DNA of 15,035 nucleotides from NCBI GenBank assembly GCA_029777935.1, contig JAKORH010000027.1, positions 1 to 15,035 on the forward strand, read 5' to 3'. Shown here one piece after another: positions 6,041-14,238 of the stretch (its first letter is position 1; each line of letters opens with the position of its first letter). This stretch comes from Pseudomonadota bacterium. GTDB taxonomy: Bacteria; Pseudomonadota; Gammaproteobacteria; Burkholderiales; Burkholderiaceae. The notes under the pieces are model-generated. The model was not told where the DNA came from. It worked only from the letters and a program-made list of their open reading frames with translations, and made no database searches. Position numbers and translations under genes: made by a program.

Positions 6041-7420
6041 CTACGCGTTGCGCTGGAGCATGAAGGTTTCGTACTCGAGCCGCTCGAACACGCGGTCGAG
6101 CGCGATCAGTCCGCCGACGCACACGAGGAGCAGCGCGGCGGCGAAGCCGTAGCCGTACCACAGCGGCCCGAGGTACAGCGTCAGCGCGGTGAAGGCGAGG
6201 TTGAGCGCGAAGAATGCCGCCACCATCGCGAGCGCGATTCGGCGCCGGTCGAGATAGAAGAACACGTTGAGGATGCCGAGCAGCACCACCTGCAGCCCGG
6301 CGCCGATCACCATTACCTGCAGCAGCGGCAGGTACAGCGGCGAGATGTCGAGCGCGGCGAGTAGCGTGGCCCCGCTGCTGATGACCAGCAGCGCGGCGAT
6401 GGCCTGGATCTTGATGATCTCGAACACGCCGGTGCGCGCGGTCTCGACCATGCCGTTGCGGTAGCGCTCGATCAGCCGCAGCGAGCCGCCGCCGCGCACC
6501 GCGTCGAAGAACGCGTCGTAGTAGTCGACGAAATCGGTTTCCAGCCGCAGCATGAACACCGCCATGCCGGGGATGATCGACAGGTAGGCGAGGAAGATCG
6601 GCAGGTCGTAGATCAGCGAGGCGCGCAGCGGGCCGATGACCGTCTGGCTGGTCGGCGGCCAGATCCAGAACATCAGCTTGTCGGTCCAGATCGCCGCGTT
6701 GTACAGCAGCCCGATCCACATCAGCGAGCGGAAGTGCTGGTCGCGGCGAAAGAACTCGAACGACATGAAGCGCGGCGCCGGAAACTCGCGCACCACCAGC
6801 CCCAGCATGCCGGCCAGCAGCACCGCCTGCCCGAGCACGAAGCCGCCGATCAGCCCTTCGAGGTTGAAGCGCGCCAGCAGCAGCGCCGCCAGCACCGAGA
6901 TGCCGTAGCCGATCGCGTACAGCACGACGATCGCGCGGTGCTGCTTCAATCCGGACAGCATCACGGTGGCGATCCAGATGTTCGACAGAAGCACCAGCCC
7001 CGCCATCATCAGCAGCCGGTAGGCGAGCGACGTGCCCGGAAACAGCGTCAGCGCAGCCAGCACGCCGAGTGCGCCCGCGAGCCACGTCACCACCAGCAGC
7101 GTGGCGTGGAAGTTCGGCAGCACGAGGTCGTTGCGCTTCTCGAACATGCGGTCGGCGACGAAGCGCGTGAACGAAAGCTGCAACGGCCCGGTCAGGATCA
7201 GGCTCGCCGCGATCAGATAGGTGACCGAAACCTGGAACTGCGTGACCGCGAAGTTCGGAATCACGGTGGCCGCGGTCAGCAGGCCGACCAGCAGGATGCC
7301 GAGGATCGACAGTACCCACGGCCCCGAGCCGATGATGCCGGCGTAGCCGTAGCCGCTGAGCAGGCTCGTCAGCGTGCCCTTCTGCATGATGCGGCGGAGT
7401 TCGAAGCCGATGCCGGCCAT
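6041..7420 (-). CDS. pelG: Pel polysaccharide inner-membrane transporter PelG
   Basis: A 459-residue integral membrane protein with about 12 hydrophobic segments, close to the P. aeruginosa PelG length. The N-terminus MAGIGFELRRIM and the following GYGYAGIIGSGPWVLSI stretch are characteristic of the family. PelG is a MOP-superfamily-like protein that works with PelD and PelE in the inner membrane to move the Pel polymer to the periplasm. The start codon overlaps the TGA of a short residual frame (TGATG), and AAGGA lies upstream. It is the last gene of the operon. A tandem duplication containing repeats separates it from pelF. Confidence 0.95.
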   Translation of the reverse strand: MAGIGFELRRIMQKGTLTSLLSGYGYAGIIGSGPWVLSILGILLVGLLTAATVIPNFAVTQFQVSVTYLIAASLILTGPLQLSFTRFVADRMFEKRNDLVLPNFHATLLVVTWLAGALGVLAALTLFPGTSLAYRLLMMAGLVLLSNIWIATVMLSGLKQHRAIVVLYAIGYGISVLAALLLARFNLEGLIGGFVLGQAVLLAGMLGLVVREFPAPRFMSFEFFRRDQHFRSLMWIGLLYNAAIWTDKLMFWIWPPTSQTVIGPLRASLIYDLPIFLAYLSIIPGMAVFMLRLETDFVDYYDAFFDAVRGGGSLRLIERYRNGMVETARTGVFEIIKIQAIAALLVISSGATLLAALDISPLYLPLLQVMVIGAGLQVVLLGILNVFFYLDRRRIALAMVAAFFALNLAFTALTLYLGPLWYGYGFAAALLLVCVGGLIALDRVFERLEYETFMLQRNA

Positions 7421-7591
7421 CAGTGCTGTTCCTTGTCGACGCGCGCGCCCTCACTCCAACCCCTCTCCCGGAGGGAGAGGGGCTTTTCATCCCTCTCCCT
7501 CCGGGAGAGGGAACGAGGGTGAGGGCTGGCATTTTCGCGCTCGCGATCCGCGTCCCCCACCGCCATGCGATCCTCGTTCACCCCGCGGTCA
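7413..7591. repeat. Tandem duplication of the pelF-pelG junction, unit 1
   Basis: This unit aligns with the adjacent unit at 7592-7770 at a period of about 178-179 bp. Both start with CCGGCCATCAGTGCTGT, both contain a family B repeat, and both end with related sequence starting GCGCTCG that encodes the PelF C-terminus in unit 2. The units have diverged considerably, so the duplication is old. Confidence 0.7.
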
Positions 7592-7599
7592 CCGGCCAT
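7420..7599 (-). pseudogene. 59-codon residual frame, diverged duplicate of the pelF 3' end
   Basis: The open frame starts MAGDRGVNEDRMAVGDADRE. Residues 4-28 align with the PelF segment from Y502: R, ED, MA, D, ER, A and PHP are shared in register. The rest is read through a family B repeat. Its first codons copy the pelG start (ATGGCCGG), with a GAGGA upstream, and its TGA overlaps the real pelG ATG. It is best explained as a relic of the tandem duplication. Translation with coupling to pelG is possible, because the frame keeps a start, an apparent ribosome binding site and the TGATG overlap. Confidence 0.5.
7448..7525. repeat. REPIN-like element, family B, copy 1
   Basis: Bounded by CCCTCAC and GTGAGGG-like ends, with two internal hairpins, CCCCTCTCCCGGAGGGAGAGGGG and CCCTCTCCCTCCGGGAGAGGG (shown in part as arms CCTCTCCC / GGGAGAGG). 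It lies between pelF and pelG. It belongs to a different family from the 5830 element and is shared with 7616-7703. Confidence 0.8.
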
Positions 7600-7770
7600 C
7601 AGTGCTGTCCTCGGCCCCTCACCCTAACCCTCTCCCCGTGATCGGGGAGAGGGGACTCGAAGCTCCCTCGCCCGCATCAGCGGGAGAGGGCGGGGGGTGA
7701 GGGCCGGCAACCTTGCGCTCGTGACCCGTATCCGCCTGCGCCATGCAGTCTTCGTAAAGCTCGCGGTACT
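7592..7770. repeat. Tandem duplication of the pelF-pelG junction, unit 2
   Basis: The partner of 7413-7591. It contains the current pelF 3' end and stop, one family B repeat at 7616-7703, and a copy of the pelG start region (CCGGCCATCAGTGCTGT at 7592-7608) that no longer leads into pelG. Confidence 0.7.
7616..7703. repeat. REPIN-like element, family B, copy 2, inside the pelF 3' end
   Basis: Ends CCCTCAC and GTGAGGG enclose hairpins CTCTCCCCGTGATCGGGGAG and CTCCCTCGCCCGC...GCGGGAGAGGG. The element overlaps the last 28 codons and the stop of pelF. Confidence 0.8.
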
Positions 7771-9271
7771 GGTCGAACATCATCTTCTGTGTGTAGAAGC
7801 GCTCCACGCGCGCGATGCCGGCGCGACTGGCCGAGTGCCAGCGCTTCGCGTCGGACAGAAGATCAGCGATCGCATTGCCGAGCGCCTGCGGATCGGCGAT
7901 GCGCACCACCTCGCCCGCGCTTCCGAGCGCCTCGTCCTCCGGCCCCGAGCCGTGGATGAGTTGCCGGCACGAGCCGACATCGGTGCTGACGCACGGCACG
8001 CCGGCGGCGAAGCCTTCGAGGATCACCAGCGGCAGCGCCTCGCTGATGGAACTGAGCACCACCACGCCGACCTTCGGCAGTAGTTCAGTCATCTGCTGGA
8101 AGCCGAGGAACCTTACCGACTTCGCCAGTCCCAGCGACTCGACGATCAGACGGCACTCGTTCGCGTACTCCTTGTCCTCGTCCTCCGGCCCGGCGATCCA
8201 CGCCTCGGCCTCGGGCAGCCTTGTCACCACGCTGCGCATGCTGCGGACGAACGTCTTCACGTCCTTGATCGGCACCACGCGTCCGATCAGGCACGCGACC
8301 GGCAGCGGGCGGCCGTCCGGTTCCCATTCGCGGATGTCGCGCAGCGGCGCGAAGCGGTCGACGTCGATGCCGTTCGGGATCGAGCGGCAACGCGCGGCGT
8401 CCGCCCCGTCGGCGATCTGGCGCGCGCGGTTGGCGTCGTACAGCGACACGATGTGGCGCGCGGCCGCGTAGGCGCTGCGGCCGAGCGCCTCGAAGAAGCG
8501 CACCCACAGGTCCTTGAAGTACGGAATGTCGCCGGTGGCCTTCTCGAACACGCCGCGGTTGTCGCGCACCCACGACGCCTGGAACAGATCGATCTTGCGT
8601 TCCTTGGTGTAGATGCCGTGCTCCGAGATCAAGAGCGGCCGCCCCTGCGCGTGCGCCAGCAGCACGCCGAGAAAGCCGGCGTAGCCGGTCGACACCGTGT
8701 GTAGCACGCGCGCGCGCGGCGCGCTCGCGGCGATGCGCTTCATCTTCCACACCGGCGAATGCATGATCCGCACGGTCCAGAAGTAGTCGACGAACGACGG
8801 ATCGGTGCAGCGCGCGCGGTACATCTCGGTCACGTACCGCCACGCACGCTGGCTGTGCAGGAACGCGCGCTCCGACAATGTCCCCGTTTCGTCGAGCTGC
8901 GCGATCAGCGGCGCGAGATGCGCGTCGGCGTTACGGCGACGGCGGAACGCGTCGTGCAGGTCACGCATGCGCTCGAACGCCGCCTCATCGCCGGCGAATG
9001 GCGCCGGCTGCGAATCCTCGCCGGCGTGGTCGTGAAGGAAGTGGCGCTCCAGGTGCACGAAGTGGTCGGGCATCTGGTAGCGCGCATCGCCGTAGTCGGC
9101 GCGCCGGCTGCCGAGGAAGATGCCGCCGAACTTCAGTTCCGGAAAGCCGCGCACGATCTGGTGCACCCAGCTCGACACGCCGCCGGCGACGTACGGATAC
9201 GTGCCTTCGAGCAGGAACAGCACGTCGACGGCCGGCGCGCTGCGGATCACGTCCCCGGCGATCGTGCTCAT
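7619..9271 (-). CDS. pelF: Pel glycosyltransferase PelF, with a repeat-encoded C-terminal tail
   Basis: A cytosolic GT4-family, GT-B fold glycosyltransferase that polymerises the Pel polysaccharide from UDP-sugar. The N-terminal signature LLEGTYPYVAGGVSSWVHQI lies at 20-39. The donor site shows GRVVPIKD (330-337, with R331 and K336) and the EX7E pair E411/E419. At 550 residues it is about 40 longer than P. aeruginosa PelF; residues 523-550 are encoded by a family B repeat and end at a stop inside it, so the extra tail is probably not functional. pelE lies upstream across 261 bp containing two family A repeats. The ribosome binding site is weak (AAGTGAG). Confidence 0.96.
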   Translation of the reverse strand: MSTIAGDVIRSAPAVDVLFLLEGTYPYVAGGVSSWVHQIVRGFPELKFGGIFLGSRRADYGDARYQMPDHFVHLERHFLHDHAGEDSQPAPFAGDEAAFERMRDLHDAFRRRRNADAHLAPLIAQLDETGTLSERAFLHSQRAWRYVTEMYRARCTDPSFVDYFWTVRIMHSPVWKMKRIAASAPRARVLHTVSTGYAGFLGVLLAHAQGRPLLISEHGIYTKERKIDLFQASWVRDNRGVFEKATGDIPYFKDLWVRFFEALGRSAYAAARHIVSLYDANRARQIADGADAARCRSIPNGIDVDRFAPLRDIREWEPDGRPLPVACLIGRVVPIKDVKTFVRSMRSVVTRLPEAEAWIAGPEDEDKEYANECRLIVESLGLAKSVRFLGFQQMTELLPKVGVVVLSSISEALPLVILEGFAAGVPCVSTDVGSCRQLIHGSGPEDEALGSAGEVVRIADPQALGNAIADLLSDAKRWHSASRAGIARVERFYTQKMMFDQYRELYEDCMAQADTGHERKVAGPHPPPSPADAGEGASSPLSPITGRGLG

Positions 9272-9310
9272 CGGCTCACTTGATCGCCGATGAACGTCAG
9301 CGGCGGAACG

Positions 9311-9382
9311 TCATTCCCGCGCAAGCGGGAATCCATTGTCCTTCGACGCACGGCACTGGATCCCCGCTTTCGCGGGGACGAC
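9311..9382. repeat. REPIN-like element, family A, copy 2
   Basis: ATTCCCGCGCAAGCGGGAAT, variable centre, then CTGGATCCCCGCTTTCGCGGGG. Same build as 5830-5901. It lies between pelE and pelF, 15 bp from copy 3. Confidence 0.85.
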
Positions 9383-9397
9383 ACCGCAGTCGAGCTG

Positions 9398-9470
9398 TCA
9401 TCCCCGCGAAAGCGGGGATCCAGTGTCTTCCGCAACAAGGAAGCTGGATTCCCCCTTGCGCGAGAACGAC
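9398..9470. repeat. REPIN-like element, family A, copy 3
   Basis: TCCCCGCGAAAGCGGGGATC, variable centre, then CTGGATTCCCCCTTGCGCGA, the second hairpin being slightly decayed. In tandem with copy 2 at an 87-bp period, within the 261-bp pelE-pelF gap. Confidence 0.8.
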
Positions 9471-9532
9471 GATCGAGTGTTGCCAGGTCTTGTGCTTCGT
9501 GATTGCTGAACTTCATCATCAATCGAGTCCGC

Positions 9533-10525
9533 TCACGCCGCCCAATACTGCTGCAGCAGCGCCATCGTGCCTGCCGCCGGCTGGCGTCCCAGCTCGTACA
9601 TCAGCGCCGGGATCTCGCGGTGGCGTCCTTGCAGGAAGCGCAGCTCCGCCAGGTACGGGACGAGCGCCTTGCGCGCGAGGCCGTGCTCCTGCGCCGCCTG
9701 CAACGCTTGCTCGACGCCCTCGAGCTGGCCGCGCCTCAGCCCGACGCGCGCCACCAGCAGCCACGCCGCCGCGGTCATCGCGCCGGCGCCGCGGCCTTCG
9801 ACCGCGAGCAGCGCGTGGCTGCGCGCCTGGTCGAGCGCGTAGGCCGCCATGTCGCCGGTGACGAGTTCCTGGTAGACGAGCTCCCAGAAGAGCTGCGCCA
9901 CGCGCGCCGCGCACGCGCGCTGCTCGACCGGGTCGGTCAGTTCCGCCAGCACCGCGCGCTCGCGCATCAGGCGCTCGCTGACCTCCTTCTCGCGCCGGTC
10001 GAGCAGCCCGTACGCGAGCAGGCGCAGGTCGTCGACCGGGTCGGACAGCATCTCGCGCAGCACGGGGCCGGTCGAAGGCGCGGGCACCGCGCCGAGCGCC
10101 ATCAGCGCCTCGACGCGGCGCGCCGGATCGAGCCGTCGGTCGCGCAGCCGCGCGCGCGCGCCGCCGCTGCGCATCTGGCCCGGATCGTGCGCGCGATCGG
10201 GCGTGTACTCCGGCGCGGCCACGCGGCGGAAGAAGCTCGGCGCCAGCAGGCGCGGAAACAGCGTGCCGCCGATCGCGCCCACCAGTGTCGTGACGAGCCC
10301 GATCACCGGCACGAAGAAGTTCAGCCCGAACAGCAGCGCCCACAGATACCGGCGCGGCCGGCGCAACGTGGCCGGGAAGAGCAGGGCGACGCCGAACGCG
10401 GCGGCGGCGCTGGCGACGAAGTGCAGCCCGAGGAACGACAGCAGCCGCGCATTGCTGGGTTCACCGCCGAGCAGCGCCAGCGCAGCGAGTTCCGCGCTGA
10501 CCGCGGCGAGCCACGCCTTGATCAT
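9533..10525 (-). CDS. pelE: Pel biosynthesis inner-membrane protein PelE
   Basis: A 330-residue protein, nearly the same length as P. aeruginosa PelE (about 329). Two hydrophobic segments lie in the first ~100 residues (around 10-55 and 60-95). A cytosolic helical region of TPR type follows to the C-terminus, with alanine- and leucine-rich repeats from about 130 to 325. PelE scaffolds the inner-membrane Pel complex with PelD and PelG and contacts PelF. It starts 30 bp after the pelD stop, with a GGAG upstream of the ATG. Assignment rests on membrane layout, length and its place between pelD and pelF. Confidence 0.9.
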   Translation of the reverse strand: MIKAWLAAVSAELAALALLGGEPSNARLLSFLGLHFVASAAAAFGVALLFPATLRRPRRYLWALLFGLNFFVPVIGLVTTLVGAIGGTLFPRLLAPSFFRRVAAPEYTPDRAHDPGQMRSGGARARLRDRRLDPARRVEALMALGAVPAPSTGPVLREMLSDPVDDLRLLAYGLLDRREKEVSERLMRERAVLAELTDPVEQRACAARVAQLFWELVYQELVTGDMAAYALDQARSHALLAVEGRGAGAMTAAAWLLVARVGLRRGQLEGVEQALQAAQEHGLARKALVPYLAELRFLQGRHREIPALMYELGRQPAAGTMALLQQYWAA

Positions 10526-10555
10526 GCGCGCTCCGCGATCATGCTCGCTCCCTGA

Positions 10556-12010
10556 TCACGCATGTTCCCTGTGGCGCGGCGCGGGCTCGTCCTTCGCGCC
10601 GGCCCGTTCGAGCAGCGACTCGATCTGCGCCAGCGGCTCGCGCTCGTCGACCGCGGCCGGGTGCACCGCCACGCCGAGCGCGGCCAGATCGCGCGCATGC
10701 AGCTCGCGCAGCCGCGCGTTGACGCGGTCCAGATACCCGTGCGTGCCGGGGCGGTCGGTCAGCGGCAGCAGCGCGAGCAGCACGCGCCGCTCGCCGCGCG
10801 TGCCCTCCCACGCCACATCGAGCGCGCGCCGCAGGCCCTGCACGGTGGCGAGCGCCTCGCGGCCGTCGGCGTTGTCGTTCGGCGTGACGAGCGCCAGCAG
10901 CGTCGAGTTCAGCGCCGCACGCTCGTACAGCCGCGCCAGCCGCGCCAGCTCGACCGCGAACTCGGGTGGGCACTGCGGGTGCGCCGCGAGCACGGGGCGC
11001 GCGACCGTCGCCTGGTCGATGCCGTCGGCGTAGTACGACAGCGCGACCGTCATGAGCTGCAGCGTTTCCTCGTTCAGCGCCGTGAACGCCATGCGCGCGA
11101 CCACCAGCGCGCCGAGCGTGCGGCCGTGCGACGACACGATCGGCGCACACACGACGTAACGGCTCGCCGCGCCCTCGCGGTCGCCGAAACCCAGGTCGAT
11201 GTCGAGCATCGACCGCAGGTGCGTCAGTTGCCCGCTTTCGAGCGCCGCGACCAGCATGCCGTCGCCGGCATCGAGCGTGAACTCGCCGCCGGCGGCCGCC
11301 GCCGGCGCGGTCTGCAGGTTGTCGTCGAGGATCGGGAACAGCGCTGCCGACTCCAGCCGGCAAAGCTGCGCCAGCAGCGCCAGCAGCCATTCGGCACCGG
11401 GCAGCGGCGGCGGATCGCCCGCCGGCGCGCTCGACTGCAGCAGCAGCGCGCGCAGCGTGGTCAGCGTTTCGCGCAGCGTGTACGGGCGCGAGATCATCTC
11501 GTGCTCGAGCCGCTCGTGCGACAGCGACAGCAGGAAGTGGTTGTGCGTCAGCACCTGCAGCCGCTCGTCGACGTACGCGTTGACCGACTGCGCCTGGTTC
11601 AGGCGTGCGTTCCACACGTCGGAGAACTCGCCCGCGATCAGCGCCAGCACCAGCGCGCCCATGAAGCTCGTGCGCGGAAACGGCACCGCCATCGCGCCCC
11701 ACGCGTCGAGCGCGAACCAGCCCGCCAGCGCCACGCCGAGCGCGACCACGCCCAGCAGCGCGCCGTAGCGCAGCGCGATCACGGTCGACACCAGCCACAG
11801 CCACGGAAAGCCCACGCCGGTCCAGAACGGATCGGCCGGGCGGGTCCATGCCGACAGCGCGAGCGCGATCGCCATCAGCGCCACGCTCTCGATCGCGGCG
11901 AGCCGCCAGTCCGGCTGCGGCCGCCACAGCGTCAGCGTGCGCGGCAGCAGCCGGCGTGCGGCACGGTCCGCCGCCGACAGCGGCTTGCGCGCGAGCGCCG
12001 ACAACCTCAT
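10556..12010 (-). CDS. pelD: c-di-GMP receptor PelD
   Basis: A 484-residue inner-membrane protein that binds c-di-GMP and activates Pel synthesis. Four hydrophobic segments lie at about 40-55, 63-80, 84-104 and 117-130. A GAF-type domain follows at about 175-335 and a degenerate GGDEF domain at about 355-470 without a GGDEF active site. An inhibitory-site motif RxxD is present as R395-A-L-D398, and R429 lies about 34 residues further, matching the spacing of the third ligand arginine in P. aeruginosa PelD (R367, D370, R402). Ligand binding therefore looks conserved. The start is 6 bp after the pelC stop, indicating tight co-transcription. Confidence 0.95.
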   Translation of the reverse strand: MRLSALARKPLSAADRAARRLLPRTLTLWRPQPDWRLAAIESVALMAIALALSAWTRPADPFWTGVGFPWLWLVSTVIALRYGALLGVVALGVALAGWFALDAWGAMAVPFPRTSFMGALVLALIAGEFSDVWNARLNQAQSVNAYVDERLQVLTHNHFLLSLSHERLEHEMISRPYTLRETLTTLRALLLQSSAPAGDPPPLPGAEWLLALLAQLCRLESAALFPILDDNLQTAPAAAAGGEFTLDAGDGMLVAALESGQLTHLRSMLDIDLGFGDREGAASRYVVCAPIVSSHGRTLGALVVARMAFTALNEETLQLMTVALSYYADGIDQATVARPVLAAHPQCPPEFAVELARLARLYERAALNSTLLALVTPNDNADGREALATVQGLRRALDVAWEGTRGERRVLLALLPLTDRPGTHGYLDRVNARLRELHARDLAALGVAVHPAAVDEREPLAQIESLLERAGAKDEPAPRHREHA

Positions 12011-12016
12011 GCGCGC

Positions 12017-12544
12017 TTAGCGGACCGCCAGCGGCGCGGTCAGGTCGCGCGCGAGCTTCTGCGCGACGGCCGCCAGCGCTTCGCGCGAGAAGCCGCTGCG
12101 GGCCCCGGTCGCGGACCATACGACCTTGCCGGTCGCCACGTCGATCGCCTGCAGCGTCAGTCCCACCGCGGGCTCGCCATCGACGCCGACCTTGTAGCGC
12201 CACTCCGACACGGTGCCGGTCAGCGCGTAGCGCGCGCCATGGGTGCGCGCCCATGCCAGCGATTTGTCGAGCGGCTGCGACGCCGGATCGAACAGCGTCT
12301 CGGCATCGGGCTGCGGCGCGCGCTCGAGGTTCGTGATGCCGTGCGTGCGCAGCACCGCCTCGACGATCGCAGCGGCGCGGCTGCCCGCCTGCGGCGTCTC
12401 GGTGTGATTGGCGAACGGCAGCACCGCCCAGCGCGCACGCGGGTCGACATCGCCGCGCGGCGCGATGTCGAGCGTGCTGCACGCGGTGAGCGCCAGCGCG
12501 AACAGGAAACCGAGCACGCGGCCCGGCGGTAAGCGGAAATTCAT
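12017..12544 (-). CDS. pelC: Pel outer-membrane lipoprotein PelC
   Basis: A 175-residue lipoprotein, close to the 172 of P. aeruginosa PelC. The signal peptide ends in the lipobox LTAC, with C22 as the lipidated cysteine. PelC forms a dodecameric ring on the periplasmic face of the outer membrane that guides the cationic polymer into PelB. The mature part fits the family: WAVLPFANHTETPQAG (39-54) and an ALTGTVSEWRYKVG segment. The frame is open further upstream, but the ATG at 12544 is chosen for its GGGGGAGG ribosome binding site and the signal peptide directly after it. A large inverted repeat separates it from pelB. Confidence 0.94.
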   Translation of the reverse strand: MNFRLPPGRVLGFLFALALTACSTLDIAPRGDVDPRARWAVLPFANHTETPQAGSRAAAIVEAVLRTHGITNLERAPQPDAETLFDPASQPLDKSLAWARTHGARYALTGTVSEWRYKVGVDGEPAVGLTLQAIDVATGKVVWSATGARSGFSREALAAVAQKLARDLTAPLAVR

Positions 12545-12624
12545 CGTTGTGCCTCCCCCAATGCGTCCGGCCTGCGCGGCCGGCGGCGCGAATGATGAAC
12601 GATCGGTAGCTTCATTGCAGCCTC

Positions 12625-12696
12625 CGTCGCCCCGGCGCAGGCCGGGGCCCAATTTGCAATCGAACAACTTGGGCCCCGGCCTGCGCCGGGGTGACG
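12625..12696. repeat. Long inverted repeat (REPIN-like family C) between pelB and pelC
   Basis: A 28-bp left arm (12625-12652) and right arm (12669-12696) match at 27 of 28 positions around a 16-base loop. Each arm also contains its own small palindrome CCCCGGCGCAGGCCGGGG. It starts 3 bp after the pelB stop. In the pel transcript it would form a very stable stem that could stall or attenuate transcription into pelC or protect the pelB 3' end. Confidence 0.9.
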
Positions 12697-12699
12697 GCA

Positions 12700-14238
12700 T
12701 CAATGCATCCATCGATACCGCACTCCGATCTGCGAATACGGATTGGCGCTGGCGCCGGTTGCCGAGCCACCTTCGATCGCCAGCGTGAGCTGATCCGTGC
12801 CGAGCACGCTGCCCGCCACGCCGAGCGACCATTCGTAGCTGGCGCCGCTGCGTGCGGCGAGCGGACCGCCGCGGTGGGCGCGCGTGCCCGCCAGTGTCAG
12901 CGAAGCGAAAGGCCTCAGCGCGCGCTGCGGCTCGTCGCGCGCGGAGTCGCCGGCGACCGCGCTCAGCGCGAAGCGCGTCGCGTCGGCGGGCAGGAAGGTC
13001 GCGTTGGTCGCGCCGGCACGGATCGAGGCGGGCAGCAGCGCGGCGAGCGTCAAATTCGCGCCGGGTTCGGCGCGCGTTCGCAGGTCGACCAGCGATGCGT
13101 GCAGCGACAGATCGGGATACGCCAGCCGCAGCCGCGTGCCGGCCTCCAGCCGCAGCAGCCGCGCGGTCCCGACCGGTGCGCCGTCGGCGCGATAGCGGTA
13201 CGCGGCCGCCTCGGCCGCGACGAATTCACGCGCCGAAAGGGATGCCTGCGCGGCCAGCGACACCGCATCGCGTGTGCCGGCCACGCGCAGGTACGCACTG
13301 TCGGAGGCCGCGGCGCGCTGCGCGGCGGTCGCGGTCACGCGCAGGTCGCGCGTCGGCTCGAACTGCGCATCGAGCGTCACGCCGGTGCCGGCGCGCAGCG
13401 CGTCGCGGTGCTCGGCCTGCACGCGCACACGGCCGTCGCGGTCGGCGAGCGCCGCCAGTTCCAGCGCGGTCGCGTGCTCGGTCGGAAGATCGGCGGCGAG
13501 CAGCGCCGCGTCGGTGCTCGCGCGGGTGCGCGTCAGTTGCGCGGCGCCGAGTTGCAGGCGCGGCGCGATCGCCTGCTGCGCCTCGAGCGCGAACGTCGAC
13601 TCGCGCAACGGGCGCTGCTCGAAGCGCAGCGCGCCGGCGCCGACGAAGTTCGCGCGCGGCAGCGCGCCCTCCGCGAATCGCGCGTGCAGCGTATCGCTGT
13701 CGGGCTGCGCGGCCAGAGCATCGAACGCGAGCGTCTGCGCCAGCGCGAAGCGGCCGGTGCGCTGCGCAGCCTCGACGCGGTCCGCGAGCGGCAGCCAGTC
13801 GCGTGAACCGTCCAGCAGTTCGGCCAGCCGTGCGCGATCGTCGTCGGCGAGCGCGACCGAAAGTTCGGCCCACGCGGGACGCGCCGGCGCCCGCGCGTAG
13901 CGCGCGAGCAGCCACGCGCGCGCCACATCGCCGCTGTCGGTGGCAAGCAGCGCGGACAGCACGGCGTCACGCGACGACGGATCGGTCCGGCCGGCGAGCA
14001 GCGCACGCAACCGCGCGCGCGCCGCATCGCCGGGCTCGAACACCGGCGCCAGCGCGGCGAGCCGCGCCCGTACCTCGCGCTCGCGCTCCGCGGTGGCGGG
14101 CGGCATCTCGCGCAGCAGCCGCCACGCGTGGTGGCGCAGGCGCCAGCCGCGCTCGACGTCGCCGACCTGCTCGGTCGCGTCGGCAAGGTTCAGCCACGCG
14201 AGCGCGTCCTGCGGCTGCGCTCTGACCTGCCGCTCGAG
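12700..14238 (-). CDS. pelB: Pel outer-membrane porin/TPR protein PelB, C-terminal 512 residues
   Basis: PelB is a large (about 1190 residues in P. aeruginosa) periplasmic TPR protein with a C-terminal 16-stranded barrel through which Pel leaves the cell. The visible part starts with TPR-like helices (LERQVRAQPQDALAWLNLAD) and further helical repeats to about residue 200. An alternating beta-rich region follows, ending in YSQIGVRYRWMH with the aromatic end expected of an outer-membrane barrel. The gene has no start here: the frame remains open to 14238 and then hits AT-rich sequence with an in-frame stop within about 20 bp. The break therefore coincides with the composition change. The stop TGA is at 12702-12700. 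Confidence 0.88.
   Translation of the reverse strand, partial: LERQVRAQPQDALAWLNLADATEQVGDVERGWRLRHHAWRLLREMPPATAEREREVRARLAALAPVFEPGDAARARLRALLAGRTDPSSRDAVLSALLATDSGDVARAWLLARYARAPARPAWAELSVALADDDRARLAELLDGSRDWLPLADRVEAAQRTGRFALAQTLAFDALAAQPDSDTLHARFAEGALPRANFVGAGALRFEQRPLRESTFALEAQQAIAPRLQLGAAQLTRTRASTDAALLAADLPTEHATALELAALADRDGRVRVQAEHRDALRAGTGVTLDAQFEPTRDLRVTATAAQRAAASDSAYLRVAGTRDAVSLAAQASLSAREFVAAEAAAYRYRADGAPVGTARLLRLEAGTRLRLAYPDLSLHASLVDLRTRAEPGANLTLAALLPASIRAGATNATFLPADATRFALSAVAGDSARDEPQRALRPFASLTLAGTRAHRGGPLAARSGASYEWSLGVAGSVLGTDQLTLAIEGGSATGASANPYSQIGVRYRWMH

Noticed and set aside
5922..7532. 536-codon minus-strand frame overlapping pelG
   Set aside because: Out of register with the PelG membrane protein and rich in arginine and alanine; translated through repeats.
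9290..9502. Small frames reading SPRKRGSS-type peptides
   Set aside because: Translations of family A palindromic repeats, a common source of false small genes.
10562..12532. 656-codon plus-strand frame opposite pelD and pelC
   Set aside because: Crosses two well-supported genes and has arginine/glutamine-rich shadow composition.
12691..14225. Long plus-strand frames opposite pelB
   Set aside because: Shadow frames; the minus strand reads as TPR plus barrel with a proper PelB C-terminus.
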